Assembly (NCBI GenBank): GCA_012270065.1
Contig: JAAXJB010000003.1
Span: 10,398-62,912, forward strand
Length of the DNA: 52,515 nucleotides
DNA from: Rubripirellula sp.
GTDB taxonomy: Bacteria; Planctomycetota; Planctomycetia; Pirellulales; Pirellulaceae
Reading direction: 5' to 3'
A model generated the notes under the pieces. The model did no database searches, was not told the DNA's origin, and saw only the letters and a list, made by a program, of their open reading frames with translations. Shown here one piece after another: positions 16,826 to 25,486 of this stretch (positions are counted from its first letter, which is position 1; each line of letters starts with the position of its first letter). Position numbers and translations under genes: made by a program.

Positions 16826-18022
16826 TTAGCGGATGAGGTAAAGCAGAGGGAACAGGTAGATCCAAATCAGGTCAACCAGGTGCCAATACAGCCCAACGTA
16901 GTCAACAGGGCCAAAGTACTGCCGGTTGAAGTCCAGACGGACAGCTCTCACCAGCAACCAGACCAACACACCAATTCCGGCAAGAATGTGGATCGCGTGA
17001 ATTCCAGTCATGCAGTAATAGATGCTGAAGAAGACACCAGCTGTGGTAGGTGTCATGACATCGATTTCAGTCGTCGTGATTGCACCCACGACAGCCTCAT
17101 CGCCTGTAATCGTCGATGTTCCCGCAGCGGCGTTCTGCTGCTCCAGTGCATTCAGGCCACTCGTGACCCCCGTGTTGCTGGCGTCACCGGCCAGTATCTC
17201 CAAAACACTCTCGTCAACCGACACCATTGCCCCAGAAGCTGCGATGGCAGGTGCAGCCTCCGCCGCCGCGGCTTTCTCGGCTTCCAGCATTACCGGAGCA
17301 CTCGCCAAGCCGTTAGGATCTGCGTGGACATCAATGTGTTCGGCTGTCTCATCTCCACTCTCAAGAACCATCCCCAAGCCGACACCGACGAAAAAGCAGA
17401 GGCAAACCACAGTCAATGGCATCGCCATGGCAACGTGCATTTTGTTGCCCAGCCCAGCACTGACAACCAACCACAACAGGACTCCAGCCAGTGCAATCGC
17501 AAACGGAATGCAGATGTACATCAGGTAGTTCGGATGATCCGTCGGATGCGGATTACTTGGATCGTAAGCGAACAAGCCTGCAGGCAGCAGGCCCATTCCC
17601 CACTTGTGGGAATACTCGATTGACTTGACGCCGAGGAAAATCATCGCACAGGAGAGCGTGGCCGCCAGAGTGCCCACCAGCCCTTTGTGCTGTTCCAGTT
17701 GCGAACATCTGACTGCCCATGCCATGGTCAGTGAACTGAAGAGCAGCACACCCGTGTTGATCGCGCCCAGCTTGGTGTTGAGAAACTGGCTGCAGCCCTC
17801 GAACACCTCCGGACGCAACGCCCGAAAGATCGCATAAGCACAGAACATACCGCTGAAAAACAGTACCTCGGTGACGAGAAACAACCAAATCCCCAGCTTA
17901 CCGCTGTCGAATTGCTGCTCTGGAGTATCAAAGTGATGGGCCAGGAATGCTGGATGATCATGGTCATGATCATGACCATGATCGTCGTGCCCGACCTCAG
18001 GACTGGCTTCGATAGTTGACAT
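16826..18022 (-). CDS. ctaE: Cytochrome c oxidase subunit III with a large internal insertion
   Basis: The 398-residue protein is nearly twice the length of common bacterial subunit III (about 200). The conserved core is split. Helices 1-3 occupy residues 41-140, ending in the conserved IEYSH. The last helices lie at 328-398 and contain GIHAIHILAGI and GLYWHLVDLIWIYLF. Between them, about residues 142-328 are extra: two additional hydrophobic segments (about 168-191 and 196-220) and an Ala/Glu/Thr-rich hydrophilic loop of about 105 residues. The N-terminus is His/Asp-rich (residues 12-23). Subunit III stabilises proton uptake by subunit I. The insertion is in frame and retains codon use like its surroundings, so it is not an obvious frameshift. 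It is separated from ctaD by a 65-bp gap with a hairpin. Confidence 0.92.
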   Translation of the reverse strand: MSTIEASPEVGHDDHGHDHDHDHPAFLAHHFDTPEQQFDSGKLGIWLFLVTEVLFFSGMFCAYAIFRALRPEVFEGCSQFLNTKLGAINTGVLLFSSLTMAWAVRCSQLEQHKGLVGTLAATLSCAMIFLGVKSIEYSHKWGMGLLPAGLFAYDPSNPHPTDHPNYLMYICIPFAIALAGVLLWLVVSAGLGNKMHVAMAMPLTVVCLCFFVGVGLGMVLESGDETAEHIDVHADPNGLASAPVMLEAEKAAAAEAAPAIAASGAMVSVDESVLEILAGDASNTGVTSGLNALEQQNAAAGTSTITGDEAVVGAITTTEIDVMTPTTAGVFFSIYYCMTGIHAIHILAGIGVLVWLLVRAVRLDFNRQYFGPVDYVGLYWHLVDLIWIYLFPLLYLIR

Positions 18023-18062
18023 TTTAATTGGAAATATAAAAAGGAAGTGATATTCGTCTGCT

Positions 18063-18078
18063 CTCCGTCGAAACGGAG
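18063..18078 (-). other. Intercistronic hairpin between ctaD and ctaE
   Basis: Exact arms CTCCGT (18063-18068) and ACGGAG (18073-18078) enclose a 4-nt loop, which reads UUCG on the transcribed strand. No T-tract follows, so mRNA stabilisation or processing is more likely than termination. Confidence 0.5.
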
Positions 18079-18087
18079 CACTGCCAG

Positions 18088-19836
18088 CTAGTTGGAGTCA
18101 TCCGCGTGCACGGGGGTGGCCTCGGGCTTTTCCTCCGGAACAATTTCACGCTTCGGTTCGACCTTCACGTATCTCTCATCTTCAGCGTCCCATTCCAGAT
18201 CACTGAAATCATACGGATCGCCGACCGAGGGAGCACGCTCGAAGTTGTAGAACGGTGGTGGACTCGTGCACTGCCATTCCAGAGTCGCCCCGCCCCAAGG
18301 GTTGGCAGGTGCGCGTTTTCCACTGCGAAGTGACTTCACGAGCACGATCAGAGCCACCAGCAGGCCAAATCCAAGAAGCATTGAACCGAACGTACTCATT
18401 TGGTGCAGGAATGCAAACTCCGGATCGTAGGTGGCGTAACGCCGAGGCATGCCCCGACTGCCGAGCACGAACTGAGGCAGGAACGTCAAGTTGAACCCTG
18501 CAAAAACGAGAGCAGCCGACAAGCGACCGCCGAACTCGCTGTACATTTTCCCGAACATTTTCGGCCACCAATGGAACACCCCACCGAGGAAGGCAACCAG
18601 AGTTCCCCCTACCATCACGTAATGAAAGTGAGCGACGACAAAGTAGGTGTCGTGCAGGTGCATGTCGGTCGCGAGAGTACCGAGGTGCAACCCGGTAAGA
18701 CCGCCAATCGTGAACAGGAAAATGAATGAAAGTGCGTAGCACATGGGTGTCGTCAGACTGATCGACCCTTTGTACATCGTTGCCAGCCAGTTGAATACCT
18801 TGATCGCGGATGGCACGGAAACCGTGAACGTCAAAGCACTGAAGATGATCGTCGTCAGCGAGCTCATCCCGGCAGTGAACATGTGGTGTCCCCAAACAAG
18901 GAACCCCAACAAGGCGATTGCAATCGATGAATAAGCAATGAAACGATATCCGAAAATACGCTTGTGACTGTGCACGCTGATCAAATCGCTGATGATACCG
19001 AAGGCCGGCAAAATCATGATATAGACAGCCGGGTGGCTGTAAAACCAGAAGAAATGCTGGAACGTGACCGGGTCACCGTTGTATTCCGGATCGAAAATTC
19101 CGATTTTCATCGTGCGTTCTGCAATCAGCAACAGCAGCGTAATTCCCAGCACTGGCGTCGCCAGCACCTGAATGATGCTGGTCGCATAAGTTGCCCACAG
19201 GAAGAGCGGCATGCGGAACCAGGTCATCCCTGGAGGACGCATCGTGTTGATCGTCACAATGAAGTTCAATCCCGTGAAAATCGAACTGAAACCAAGGATG
19301 AATGCACCAGATGTTGCGAGAATCACCGAACTGTTGGTCGTGGTGCTGTACGGCGTGTAGAAGGTCCACCCCGTGTCCAAACCGCTAGCACATAAGGCTG
19401 AGACGAAAAACAGAGCACCAAAAACCCAAAGGTAAAAACTACACAGATTCAATCGGGGGAACGCAACATCCTTCGCACCGAGCATCACCGGCACAAGAAA
19501 GTTACCCAACGCCGCGGGCACACTCGGGATGATGAATAGAAAGACCATGATGGCACCGTGCAGTGTGAACACCTGGTTGTACCAGTTGTTCGCCTCCTCA
19601 CCCTTGAAGACAAATCCATCGGGTTGGAACAGATGCAATCGAATCAGCAATGCGAGCAGGCCCGCGATAGCGAAGGCCAGTGTCACGCCCACAAGGTACA
19701 TGACTCCGATGCGTTTGTGGTCCAACGTGAATACCCAACTGAGAATCCCCTTGGAATTCGTCAGGTAGTTTTCGCTCGGCGTTGGATAACCCGGATCGCG
19801 AACTTGCGAATCTGATGGTAATGATCCAGCTGACAT
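18088..19836 (-). CDS. ctaD: Haem-copper cytochrome c oxidase subunit I, A2 type
   Basis: The 582-residue catalytic subunit has about 12 hydrophobic segments and all redox ligands: the haem a His in [10 protein letters not shown], CuB His268 and cross-linked Tyr272 in SHPAVY, the CuB pair in [10 protein letters not shown], and the a3/a His pair in [11 protein letters not shown]. Residues 266-267 are Tyr-Ser with Ala270 in place of Glu (YSHPAVY). This is the signature of A2-type oxidases such as that of Rhodothermus marinus, where the Tyr-Ser pair replaces the D-channel Glu. The enzyme reduces O2 to water and pumps protons. A charged tail of about 50 residues ends the protein. A GAGG site 7 nt before the ATG supports the start. 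Confidence 0.97.
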   Translation of the reverse strand: MSAGSLPSDSQVRDPGYPTPSENYLTNSKGILSWVFTLDHKRIGVMYLVGVTLAFAIAGLLALLIRLHLFQPDGFVFKGEEANNWYNQVFTLHGAIMVFLFIIPSVPAALGNFLVPVMLGAKDVAFPRLNLCSFYLWVFGALFFVSALCASGLDTGWTFYTPYSTTTNSSVILATSGAFILGFSSIFTGLNFIVTINTMRPPGMTWFRMPLFLWATYATSIIQVLATPVLGITLLLLIAERTMKIGIFDPEYNGDPVTFQHFFWFYSHPAVYIMILPAFGIISDLISVHSHKRIFGYRFIAYSSIAIALLGFLVWGHHMFTAGMSSLTTIIFSALTFTVSVPSAIKVFNWLATMYKGSISLTTPMCYALSFIFLFTIGGLTGLHLGTLATDMHLHDTYFVVAHFHYVMVGGTLVAFLGGVFHWWPKMFGKMYSEFGGRLSAALVFAGFNLTFLPQFVLGSRGMPRRYATYDPEFAFLHQMSTFGSMLLGFGLLVALIVLVKSLRSGKRAPANPWGGATLEWQCTSPPPFYNFERAPSVGDPYDFSDLEWDAEDERYVKVEPKREIVPEEKPEATPVHADDSN

Positions 19837-19883
19837 AAAATAGCCTCTTCAATCGAACCGCTTACAGCTTGATTTGGTTTTGT

Positions 19884-19912
19884 CCAGTTGCATGTAATGC
19901 CATGACAACTGG
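19884..19912 (-). other. Strong intercistronic hairpin between ctaC and ctaD
   Basis: Arms CCAGTTG+CATG (19884-19894) and CATG+CAACTGG (19901-19904, 19906-19912) pair over 11 bp with one bulged A at 19905 and a 6-nt loop. It occupies the 88-bp gap between the genes. No T-tract follows. Confidence 0.55.
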
Positions 19913-19924
19913 CGTGATTCAAAA

Positions 19925-21079
19925 TTACTCTTTTTCCGTTGGTTCTTCAGTCGTGCTGCCGCCCTCGTCCTCCGCACCGACCTTCCTACCGTAATCGGAC
20001 ACCGTCTCGAGGAAGGCAGTGATCGATGCGATATCGTCTTCGCTCAACTGTCCCTTGTAGCTCGGCATCACAGGTTGGTAACCTGCCACGATCTGCTTCT
20101 TAGGCTCCAGTATTGAATTTCGGATGTACTCTGCATCCGCCTTCACTGAGTCACCATTCGTCAGTTGCCGCATGTTTCCATAAGATTCCTTGAAAGACGG
20201 ACCAACACGCTTGCTGCCGTCAAGTGAGTGGCATCCCTTACATCCCCTTTGGTTGTAAAGCTTCTTGCCCCATTCGGCGGGCGAGACGGATCCATCGTCC
20301 GGCCTTTTGCTGACCTTCTTGATCCACGCATTGAGGTCATCTTCCGTCTCGTGTACGACCACAACCGATTGCATGATCGAGTGATTCTTTCCACAGTACT
20401 CCGTGCAGTAGAGGTCGAAGAACTTGTACCCGTCTGGGGTGAACTGCCACTTGTCGTAATCCCACTCGTCAGAACCGTTTTCCTTCACGGCACTAGCCAG
20501 CGTCTCGTCAGACACTTTCTCGCTGGCCACATCGGCCTCAAACCACATGTAGTTGTAGCGACCTGGCACAACGTCTTTCTTGGCTCGGAAAGCGGGGATG
20601 AAGACGCTATGAATCACGTCCGTTGACCGCATGGCAAGTTTCGTCGGCTCGTCGACAAGTATGTGCAGTTCCGGATTGATCACACCGTTCCCGTAATCGA
20701 GTTGCCAATTCCACATTTGTGCCCTTAGACCGACCTCATTTGCCCCATCCGGTACCGTCCGGCGATTCAAATAACTCTGGGCACCATAAACAAACATCGC
20801 CACCAGGAAGAACGACGGCAAAATTGACCACGCCAGTTCCAGAGGCGTGTTGTGAGCCGTGTTACTCTCTGCCTTCGCACCCTTCGGCTTCTTGTACTTC
20901 AACGCAAAGTAAAAAAGACATCCCGCGATCGGGACGAAAAACAACACGCAGAGCCACGTGATGGCAAAGAACAGGTCATCGTTTTCCTTGGCAAAGGTCG
21001 ATGCCTGTTGGGGAAACCATTCGGAGCCGGAGAACTGGTCGCCGAGCAAGGAAAACACGTTATTCATTTTTGCAAACAT
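19925..21079 (-). CDS. ctaC: Cytochrome c oxidase subunit II fused to cytochrome c (caa3 type)
   Basis: The 384-residue protein has two N-terminal transmembrane segments (about 36-60 and 82-102), a cupredoxin CuA domain and a C-terminal cytochrome c. CuA ligands are H157 in DVIHSVF and C225, C229, H233 and M236 in YCTEYCGKNHSIM. The haem site is CKGCH (280-284), and Met338 in VMPSYKG is the likely axial ligand. Electrons enter at the fused haem, pass to CuA and then to subunit I. The fusion makes this a caa3 oxidase that can accept electrons directly from the ACIII cytochrome. An acidic Thr/Glu-rich tail follows. An alternative ATG four codons in is equally possible; neither has a good ribosome-binding site. 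Confidence 0.96.
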   Translation of the reverse strand: MFAKMNNVFSLLGDQFSGSEWFPQQASTFAKENDDLFFAITWLCVLFFVPIAGCLFYFALKYKKPKGAKAESNTAHNTPLELAWSILPSFFLVAMFVYGAQSYLNRRTVPDGANEVGLRAQMWNWQLDYGNGVINPELHILVDEPTKLAMRSTDVIHSVFIPAFRAKKDVVPGRYNYMWFEADVASEKVSDETLASAVKENGSDEWDYDKWQFTPDGYKFFDLYCTEYCGKNHSIMQSVVVVHETEDDLNAWIKKVSKRPDDGSVSPAEWGKKLYNQRGCKGCHSLDGSKRVGPSFKESYGNMRQLTNGDSVKADAEYIRNSILEPKKQIVAGYQPVMPSYKGQLSEDDIASITAFLETVSDYGRKVGAEDEGGSTTEEPTEKE

Positions 21080-21106
21080 TGCGTTGTCAAATCGGTAAAA
21101 ATATCT

Positions 21107-21126
21107 CGTGAGCTGTTAGCTCCACG
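21107..21126 (-). other. Intercistronic hairpin between sco and ctaC
   Basis: CGTGAGCT (21107-21114), a GTT loop, and AGCT+C+CACG (21118-21126) form an 8-bp stem with one bulge, filling much of the 51-bp gap. There is no T-tract. Confidence 0.5.
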
Positions 21127-21130
21127 CAAA

Positions 21131-22096
21131 TCAAATTGTTTCTGGTTTATCGGTGGCGACTTCTTGATCGGTGGTCACTACGGAAGCACTCTCCGCATCG
21201 GCCTTCTTTCTCGGAAACGCTTTCCGCCCCACCCAGTAAGGGGCAAGACAGGCAAGCATCAACCCAACAGTGCCAGCTCCCGCAAGCCGCATCATCCTCC
21301 ACGCCTGTGGCACATAGCTGTTGCTGTCCGGGTCGTAACTGAAACACCAGAGGAGTATCTGATCCACCGGTGTCCCGATCGTTCCTTCACCTGCTTCCAC
21401 CAAAGCCTTTCTCATGTCCTCGGGCGGAAAGTCAACCGCCAGCGAGTAGCGGCTAATCACACCTTCGGGTGACACGAACGCCAGCATGGCGGGATGGTAA
21501 TATTCGCCGGACTTTGAATCGTATGTGAAGCGGAAACCCAGATTGTCGGCCAATCGCGTGATGATCGACTTTTGGGCCGTGCAAAAGGTCCAACCCTGAT
21601 CAACCGATGGCTGAGTCTTGCGAAGCAGATCGACGTACTTGCTCTTGGTCTTTGCAGCAGCTTCCGTCGTTTCCTTTGGATCGATACTCACAGTCAGCAT
21701 CTGGAAATCCCGTCCGATCTTCAAATCGAGCTCGGCCAGTGACTTGGTCAATTGATCCAACTGCACGCTGCACAGCATTGGGCAATCGCTGTAGTTGAGC
21801 GTGATGATCGTCGGCTTCTTGCCGTCGAAGAAGGCTCCGGTCTTGACTCGACGTCCACTCGAATCGGTCAATGGCAAGTTCAGCTGTATCTGGCCGCCCA
21901 GTTTCTGGTCGACTTTGACGTCCTGGACCTCTCTGGGAACCCCATTATTGAGAGTGACTTCTCCTCCCTCCCTGACTTCCGCCTGCGCCATTGCGCGCGA
22001 ACAACCACCGAACGCCACCCACATAAGGGCGATCGCCAGCGTGTAACCAACCAAAATGTGGCTAGCTAAAAATCGGGTCGGATCAAGTCTCGTCAC
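21131..22096 (-). CDS. SCO1/SenC-family copper chaperone with C-terminal membrane anchor
   Basis: The 321-residue protein has an N-terminal signal segment ending near GGCSRA (a possible but imperfect lipobox) and a thioredoxin-fold SCO domain. The copper-binding CPMLC pair is C105 and C109, and the third ligand is H201 in YYHPAML. A second hydrophobic segment at about residues 270-290 anchors the C-terminus. SCO proteins deliver copper to, or reduce the cysteines of, the CuA centre; the position directly upstream of ctaC fits this. The start is GTG, overlapping the preceding gene by 14 bp, so coupling is likely. The C-terminal anchor is less common than an N-terminal one but occurs in operons of this type. 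Confidence 0.92.
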   Translation of the reverse strand: MTRLDPTRFLASHILVGYTLAIALMWVAFGGCSRAMAQAEVREGGEVTLNNGVPREVQDVKVDQKLGGQIQLNLPLTDSSGRRVKTGAFFDGKKPTIITLNYSDCPMLCSVQLDQLTKSLAELDLKIGRDFQMLTVSIDPKETTEAAAKTKSKYVDLLRKTQPSVDQGWTFCTAQKSIITRLADNLGFRFTYDSKSGEYYHPAMLAFVSPEGVISRYSLAVDFPPEDMRKALVEAGEGTIGTPVDQILLWCFSYDPDSNSYVPQAWRMMRLAGAGTVGLMLACLAPYWVGRKAFPRKKADAESASVVTTDQEVATDKPETI

Positions 22097-22391
22097 TGCC
22101 GCTCTTTTCGTCTGATTGTGAAATGATGACGTTCATCGCCTGATCGATGGGAATCGTCAAATTACCGGTCTCGGCGTCTACGCCTTGCTCTTTGGAGATC
22201 TGCGCTGTCTGCCTCGCTAGAGCATTATTCTGCCGTGTATAGCTGCTGTTGGCTGAAGTCCGGGCAATTTGGACCTCTGCCAGGTAGTAGTACAGTACCT
22301 GAACCGCTAAAGCGGTCACTGCTGTCACCACTATTGACGCAATTCCCACTATGAAAATTCGTTTGACATTAAGATCGTCGTAGGCTGCCAT
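22083..22391 (-). CDS. Small single-pass membrane protein in the act-cta operon
   Basis: I do not recognise this 102-residue protein. It has one transmembrane segment at about residues 12-37 (FIVGIASIVVTAVTALAV), then a Gln/Ala/Ser-rich, probably helical, extramembrane part. It lies between actF and sco, overlapping sco by 14 bp, so it is clearly co-transcribed with the respiratory genes. Its position and topology suggest an accessory subunit or assembly factor of ACIII or of the oxidase. That is inference from context only. Confidence 0.75.
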   Translation of the reverse strand: MAAYDDLNVKRIFIVGIASIVVTAVTALAVQVLYYYLAEVQIARTSANSSYTRQNNALARQTAQISKEQGVDAETGNLTIPIDQAMNVIISQSDEKSGSDET

Positions 22392-22474
22392 GGCGGACCA
22401 TCAATTCCAAGGTTGCTGTTTTCTGCTCAAATTTTTCCTGTCGAGGCACGGACTCGCGTCCATCCCCAGTTGAC

Positions 22475-23734
22475 TCAAATATTCTCGAACGCGATCGATT
22501 CACCCAGCCGCGGGTCTTGCACCGCCACCACTTTGGTTTGGCGAGCGAGCCCGAGAGCCAGTCCCGTCAGTAGAGAAACCATCCCTACAACGCACAAAAT
22601 ACTCGCAATCACTCCGTTCGCACCGCCAGCCGCTCCCTCTGCGGCCGCGGGCATGATCATGAAATAGACGTCCACGTAGTGCATGATCAGCAGGTAAACT
22701 GCCCAACCGCAGACCAGAGCCGGTTTGCGTCGAACATGCCGACTCATCGTGCCAGCAAACGGCAGCATCCAGTGCAGGAAGATCAACACCAGGGCGACTC
22801 CGCCCCAAGTGCCCAACTGCCGCACGTAGAACCATTCCGTTTCTTCAGGAATGTTCCCGTACCAGATCAGCAGGTACTGACTGAACGAAATGTACGTCCA
22901 GAAAAACACGAATCCGAAAATGAGTTTTCCAAGATCGTGATAGTGCTCGACAGTCACCTCGTCTCTCATCGCTCCGGTTTTCTGCAGAACAAAACTTGCC
23001 ACAGCGAGGAGACAATGCGCGCCCAGAATACTTCCCGCGAACAGATAAACACCGAACATGGTCGAGAACCACATGGGGGCCAAACTCATCACCCAATCAA
23101 AGGCAGCGAAAGTCGTTGTCCCCGCAAAAAGCATCACTGCGGGACCACTCCAATACTGCATTTTGTCGGTGATTGCTTTATCACCGGTTTGATCCTGCCG
23201 TACGCTGTTCTTGAAAAAGAACAATGCAAGCAGGGTCCAGACAGTAAAGTATCCTACCGTTCGGGCAGCGAACCAACCTTCATCCAACCAGCGGAGTTTT
23301 TCCGTCCAAACCTCCTCCGGAATGCCGTGCTCGGCCCCGTAGCCCGGGTTGTCCCACTTGTAGAGAATGCCTTCCCCCATCCACAGAGATCCGACGACGG
23401 GGATGAACAGGATCGCCATCGGAATGATCATGACCATGGCCAGTTCAGCAATTCTTCTGACAACAATGCTCCATCCAGCCCGAACCAGATGCTGAATGAT
23501 CACAAAAAACAGCGAACCGAGAACAATGGTGGTGCAATACACGGCTGCCGTCAGATAAACCGACATGGCAAAGTTGTCGCCATACTCGCCAACCCCCCTG
23601 GCCAGCCACCAGCCCAACAGCATCACACCCAGACCACCTCCGCAAAGGGGCAGTCGCAATGCCGCAAGCGATGCGGGAAGCGTGAAAGCAGGATCATCGG
23701 CAGATTTCGGTGCAGGTGAGCTATGTTCAGACAT
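22475..23734 (-). CDS. actF: Alternative Complex III membrane subunit ActF
   Basis: The 419-residue integral membrane protein has about ten hydrophobic segments in the pattern of ActF/ActC (NrfD-like) quinol-interacting subunits, including FKN-type loops and VMLFAGTTTFAAFDWVMS in the middle. In ACIII, ActC and ActF are the two large membrane subunits that hold quinol and probably form half-channels for protons. The assignment rests on topology, gene order after actD/E, and similarity of the central Asp-Trp-Val motif to the family. The ATG start follows a 65-bp gap with a weak dyad. Confidence 0.88.
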   Translation of the reverse strand: MSEHSSPAPKSADDPAFTLPASLAALRLPLCGGGLGVMLLGWWLARGVGEYGDNFAMSVYLTAAVYCTTIVLGSLFFVIIQHLVRAGWSIVVRRIAELAMVMIIPMAILFIPVVGSLWMGEGILYKWDNPGYGAEHGIPEEVWTEKLRWLDEGWFAARTVGYFTVWTLLALFFFKNSVRQDQTGDKAITDKMQYWSGPAVMLFAGTTTFAAFDWVMSLAPMWFSTMFGVYLFAGSILGAHCLLAVASFVLQKTGAMRDEVTVEHYHDLGKLIFGFVFFWTYISFSQYLLIWYGNIPEETEWFYVRQLGTWGGVALVLIFLHWMLPFAGTMSRHVRRKPALVCGWAVYLLIMHYVDVYFMIMPAAAEGAAGGANGVIASILCVVGMVSLLTGLALGLARQTKVVAVQDPRLGESIAFENI

Positions 23735-23754
23735 CGGAGTCGTGTTGTATTTGG

Positions 23755-23778
23755 TCGATTGGTGATTGATTGAATCGA
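23755..23778 (-). other. Weak dyad between actDE and actF
   Basis: TCGATT (23755-23760) and AATCGA (23773-23778) are exact arms with a 12-nt loop. It is the weakest of the inverted repeats in the gaps of this operon and may be chance. Confidence 0.3.
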
Positions 23779-23799
23779 GTTTCTGTTACCACGTTTGTT

Positions 23800-25401
23800 T
23801 CAGGCAGAATCTTTTTCCGGCGCTGGTGCAGAATCTTTCTCTGGCTCTGGTGCAGCATCATCCTCTGATTCGGATGTCTTGGTTTTTGCCTTGGCTGCTT
23901 CAGCCTCTGCCTGTTCCATGATTGTTTTCTTCACTGCAGCCTGTTCCTGGAGAAGACTTTCTCGCTGGCCTTCATCGATCTGATCAATGGATGCATTCTG
24001 ACTGAGCTGTAGAGCCCGGACATAGGCAACGATTGCCCAACGGTCGCGTGCCTTGATTTGCCCGGAATACCCCGGCATTTTTCGAATGCCGTTGCTGATT
24101 GTGCTGAACAACTTTCCGTCGGGGTACTTGTCCGCATAGAGCGTATCCTGATGCAGCGATGAGGGCGGTACCCATGTCTGCGCGAGAATCTTCTGTGCTC
24201 TTACATTCACGAGACCATTGCCGTATCCATTCATGCCGTGGCAAACAGAGCAGTAAATGCCGAAATTCTTACGACCATTTTCGAGCACTTCTTCAGTCAG
24301 TACGAGCGGGTTTTTACCCAGCCACGGAGTTGTGTCCATGACGCTCGGTTCGGCTTCGGCCTTTTCGTTCGCGTCTGAATCAGTCGCAGGACTGTCTGCA
24401 GCCGCGTCCCCGGAAGTTGTTTCACCACCGGGCTCATCACCATCACCGCTGCCTGCTTGCTGCGGTTCGGCTTCGGCAGTGGCTTCCTGTTCGGCTTGAG
24501 CATCTGCAACGTAAAGCGGATTGAATTTTCTCACGAGCCGCTCGGCCCGCGGTTGATCGATCATCGATAGAGCATCCATGTCGATCCCGGTCATGAAGTC
24601 CAGATCCGCCTGCATCTCGCCACGAGCGACCGTTCCCGGCACATCCGGTCGCATCGAACGACCATCACGGAAGAGCGTAGAATACTGCTGAGCACCCTTG
24701 GCAGGCGAGAAATCCATATCATAAAAAACATGGAATCGCGGTTGGCTGCTATGGCTGACACGCATCTTGAGAACGATCAGCAGCGGTACCATTGACAGAC
24801 CGACGACAAGGCCCCAAATCATGAAAAACGGCTTCGGCACTTTGTCGGAAGAATCATCATCGACAACCGTCTGGACATAATCTGTGTCCGTGTCCCCGAG
24901 TATCTTTTCTACATCCGCCCGTTGGAACTGCCCATCCTTGGAGTCGATGTACAGGAAAAAACGGTCGTCTGTCACACGATCGAATCTAGGATCGGTAAAG
25001 ACCGGGTTGCTGAATTTGGGCAAACCATTCAGAGCCCACATCCCAAAGAATGCACCGAATGACGAGAACAAAACCGTCAACTCGAATGCCACAGGCATGA
25101 ATGCCGGCAACGAAATGAACGGTTTCCCCGAAATGATGTACGGATAGTCGATCGCGTTCATCCACACCTGCATGACCAACGCAGTTGCAGTTCCGGTCAG
25201 ACCCGCCCCCAGAACGATCCATGGCAGGATCGTAGGCTTGATCCCCAGGGCCTTGTCAATTCCGTGCACCGGGAAAGGAGTAAACGCATCCGTTTTCTCG
25301 TAGCCCGCGTCACGCACTCTTCGGCATGCATCCAGCAGAGTATCTACCGAGGTGTACTCGGCCATGACTCCGTGGACTTTCTTTTCGTTATTCTCTGACA
25401 T
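23800..25401 (-). CDS. actDE: ActD-ActE fusion: DUF3341 membrane domain plus monohaem cytochrome c
   Basis: The 533-residue protein joins two ACIII subunits that are usually separate. Residues ~10-150 are ActD (DUF3341): a small N-terminal domain with CRRVRDAGYEKTDAFTPFPVHG and two transmembrane segments (about 60-82 and 98-124). A third segment (about 190-213) begins the ActE part, with the family motif RDGRSMRPDVPGTVARG (~246-262). An acidic linker of about 55 residues follows, then cytochrome c with CSVCH (385-389) and Met443 in RKMPGY. A Glu/Pro/Ala-rich tail ends the protein. Residue numbers count from a TTG at 25404; the real start is more likely the ATG one codon later (25401). The haem domain probably passes electrons from ActB/ActA to the caa3 cytochrome. 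Confidence 0.9.
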   Translation of the reverse strand: MSENNEKKVHGVMAEYTSVDTLLDACRRVRDAGYEKTDAFTPFPVHGIDKALGIKPTILPWIVLGAGLTGTATALVMQVWMNAIDYPYIISGKPFISLPAFMPVAFELTVLFSSFGAFFGMWALNGLPKFSNPVFTDPRFDRVTDDRFFLYIDSKDGQFQRADVEKILGDTDTDYVQTVVDDDSSDKVPKPFFMIWGLVVGLSMVPLLIVLKMRVSHSSQPRFHVFYDMDFSPAKGAQQYSTLFRDGRSMRPDVPGTVARGEMQADLDFMTGIDMDALSMIDQPRAERLVRKFNPLYVADAQAEQEATAEAEPQQAGSGDGDEPGGETTSGDAAADSPATDSDANEKAEAEPSVMDTTPWLGKNPLVLTEEVLENGRKNFGIYCSVCHGMNGYGNGLVNVRAQKILAQTWVPPSSLHQDTLYADKYPDGKLFSTISNGIRKMPGYSGQIKARDRWAIVAYVRALQLSQNASIDQIDEGQRESLLQEQAAVKKTIMEQAEAEAAKAKTKTSESEDDAAPEPEKDSAPAPEKDSA

Positions 25402-25445
25402 CAATTCACAGTTGTAAAAGGCTGATTTGCATCAGTGGTTTCCTA

Positions 25446-25462
25446 ATTCGGTGCTCCCGAAT
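25446..25462 (-). other. Intercistronic hairpin between actC and actDE
   Basis: ATTCGG (25446-25451) and CCGAAT (25457-25462) enclose a 5-nt loop in the 85-bp gap. A smaller CTGAT/ATCAG stem lies at 25422-25435. No T-tract is present. Confidence 0.4.
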
Positions 25463-25486
25463 CAACTCGCTTTGTTTTATCGCTTC

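Noticed and set aside
16697-17623. 308-codon plus-strand open frame opposite ctaE
   Set aside because: Antisense shadow of subunit III; Cys/Arg/His-rich composition and no motif.
22679-23719. 346-codon plus-strand open frame opposite actF
   Set aside because: It lies wholly inside the antisense of a convincing membrane-protein gene; its product has no recognisable domain, is rich in His/Arg/Gln, and has no ribosome-binding site.
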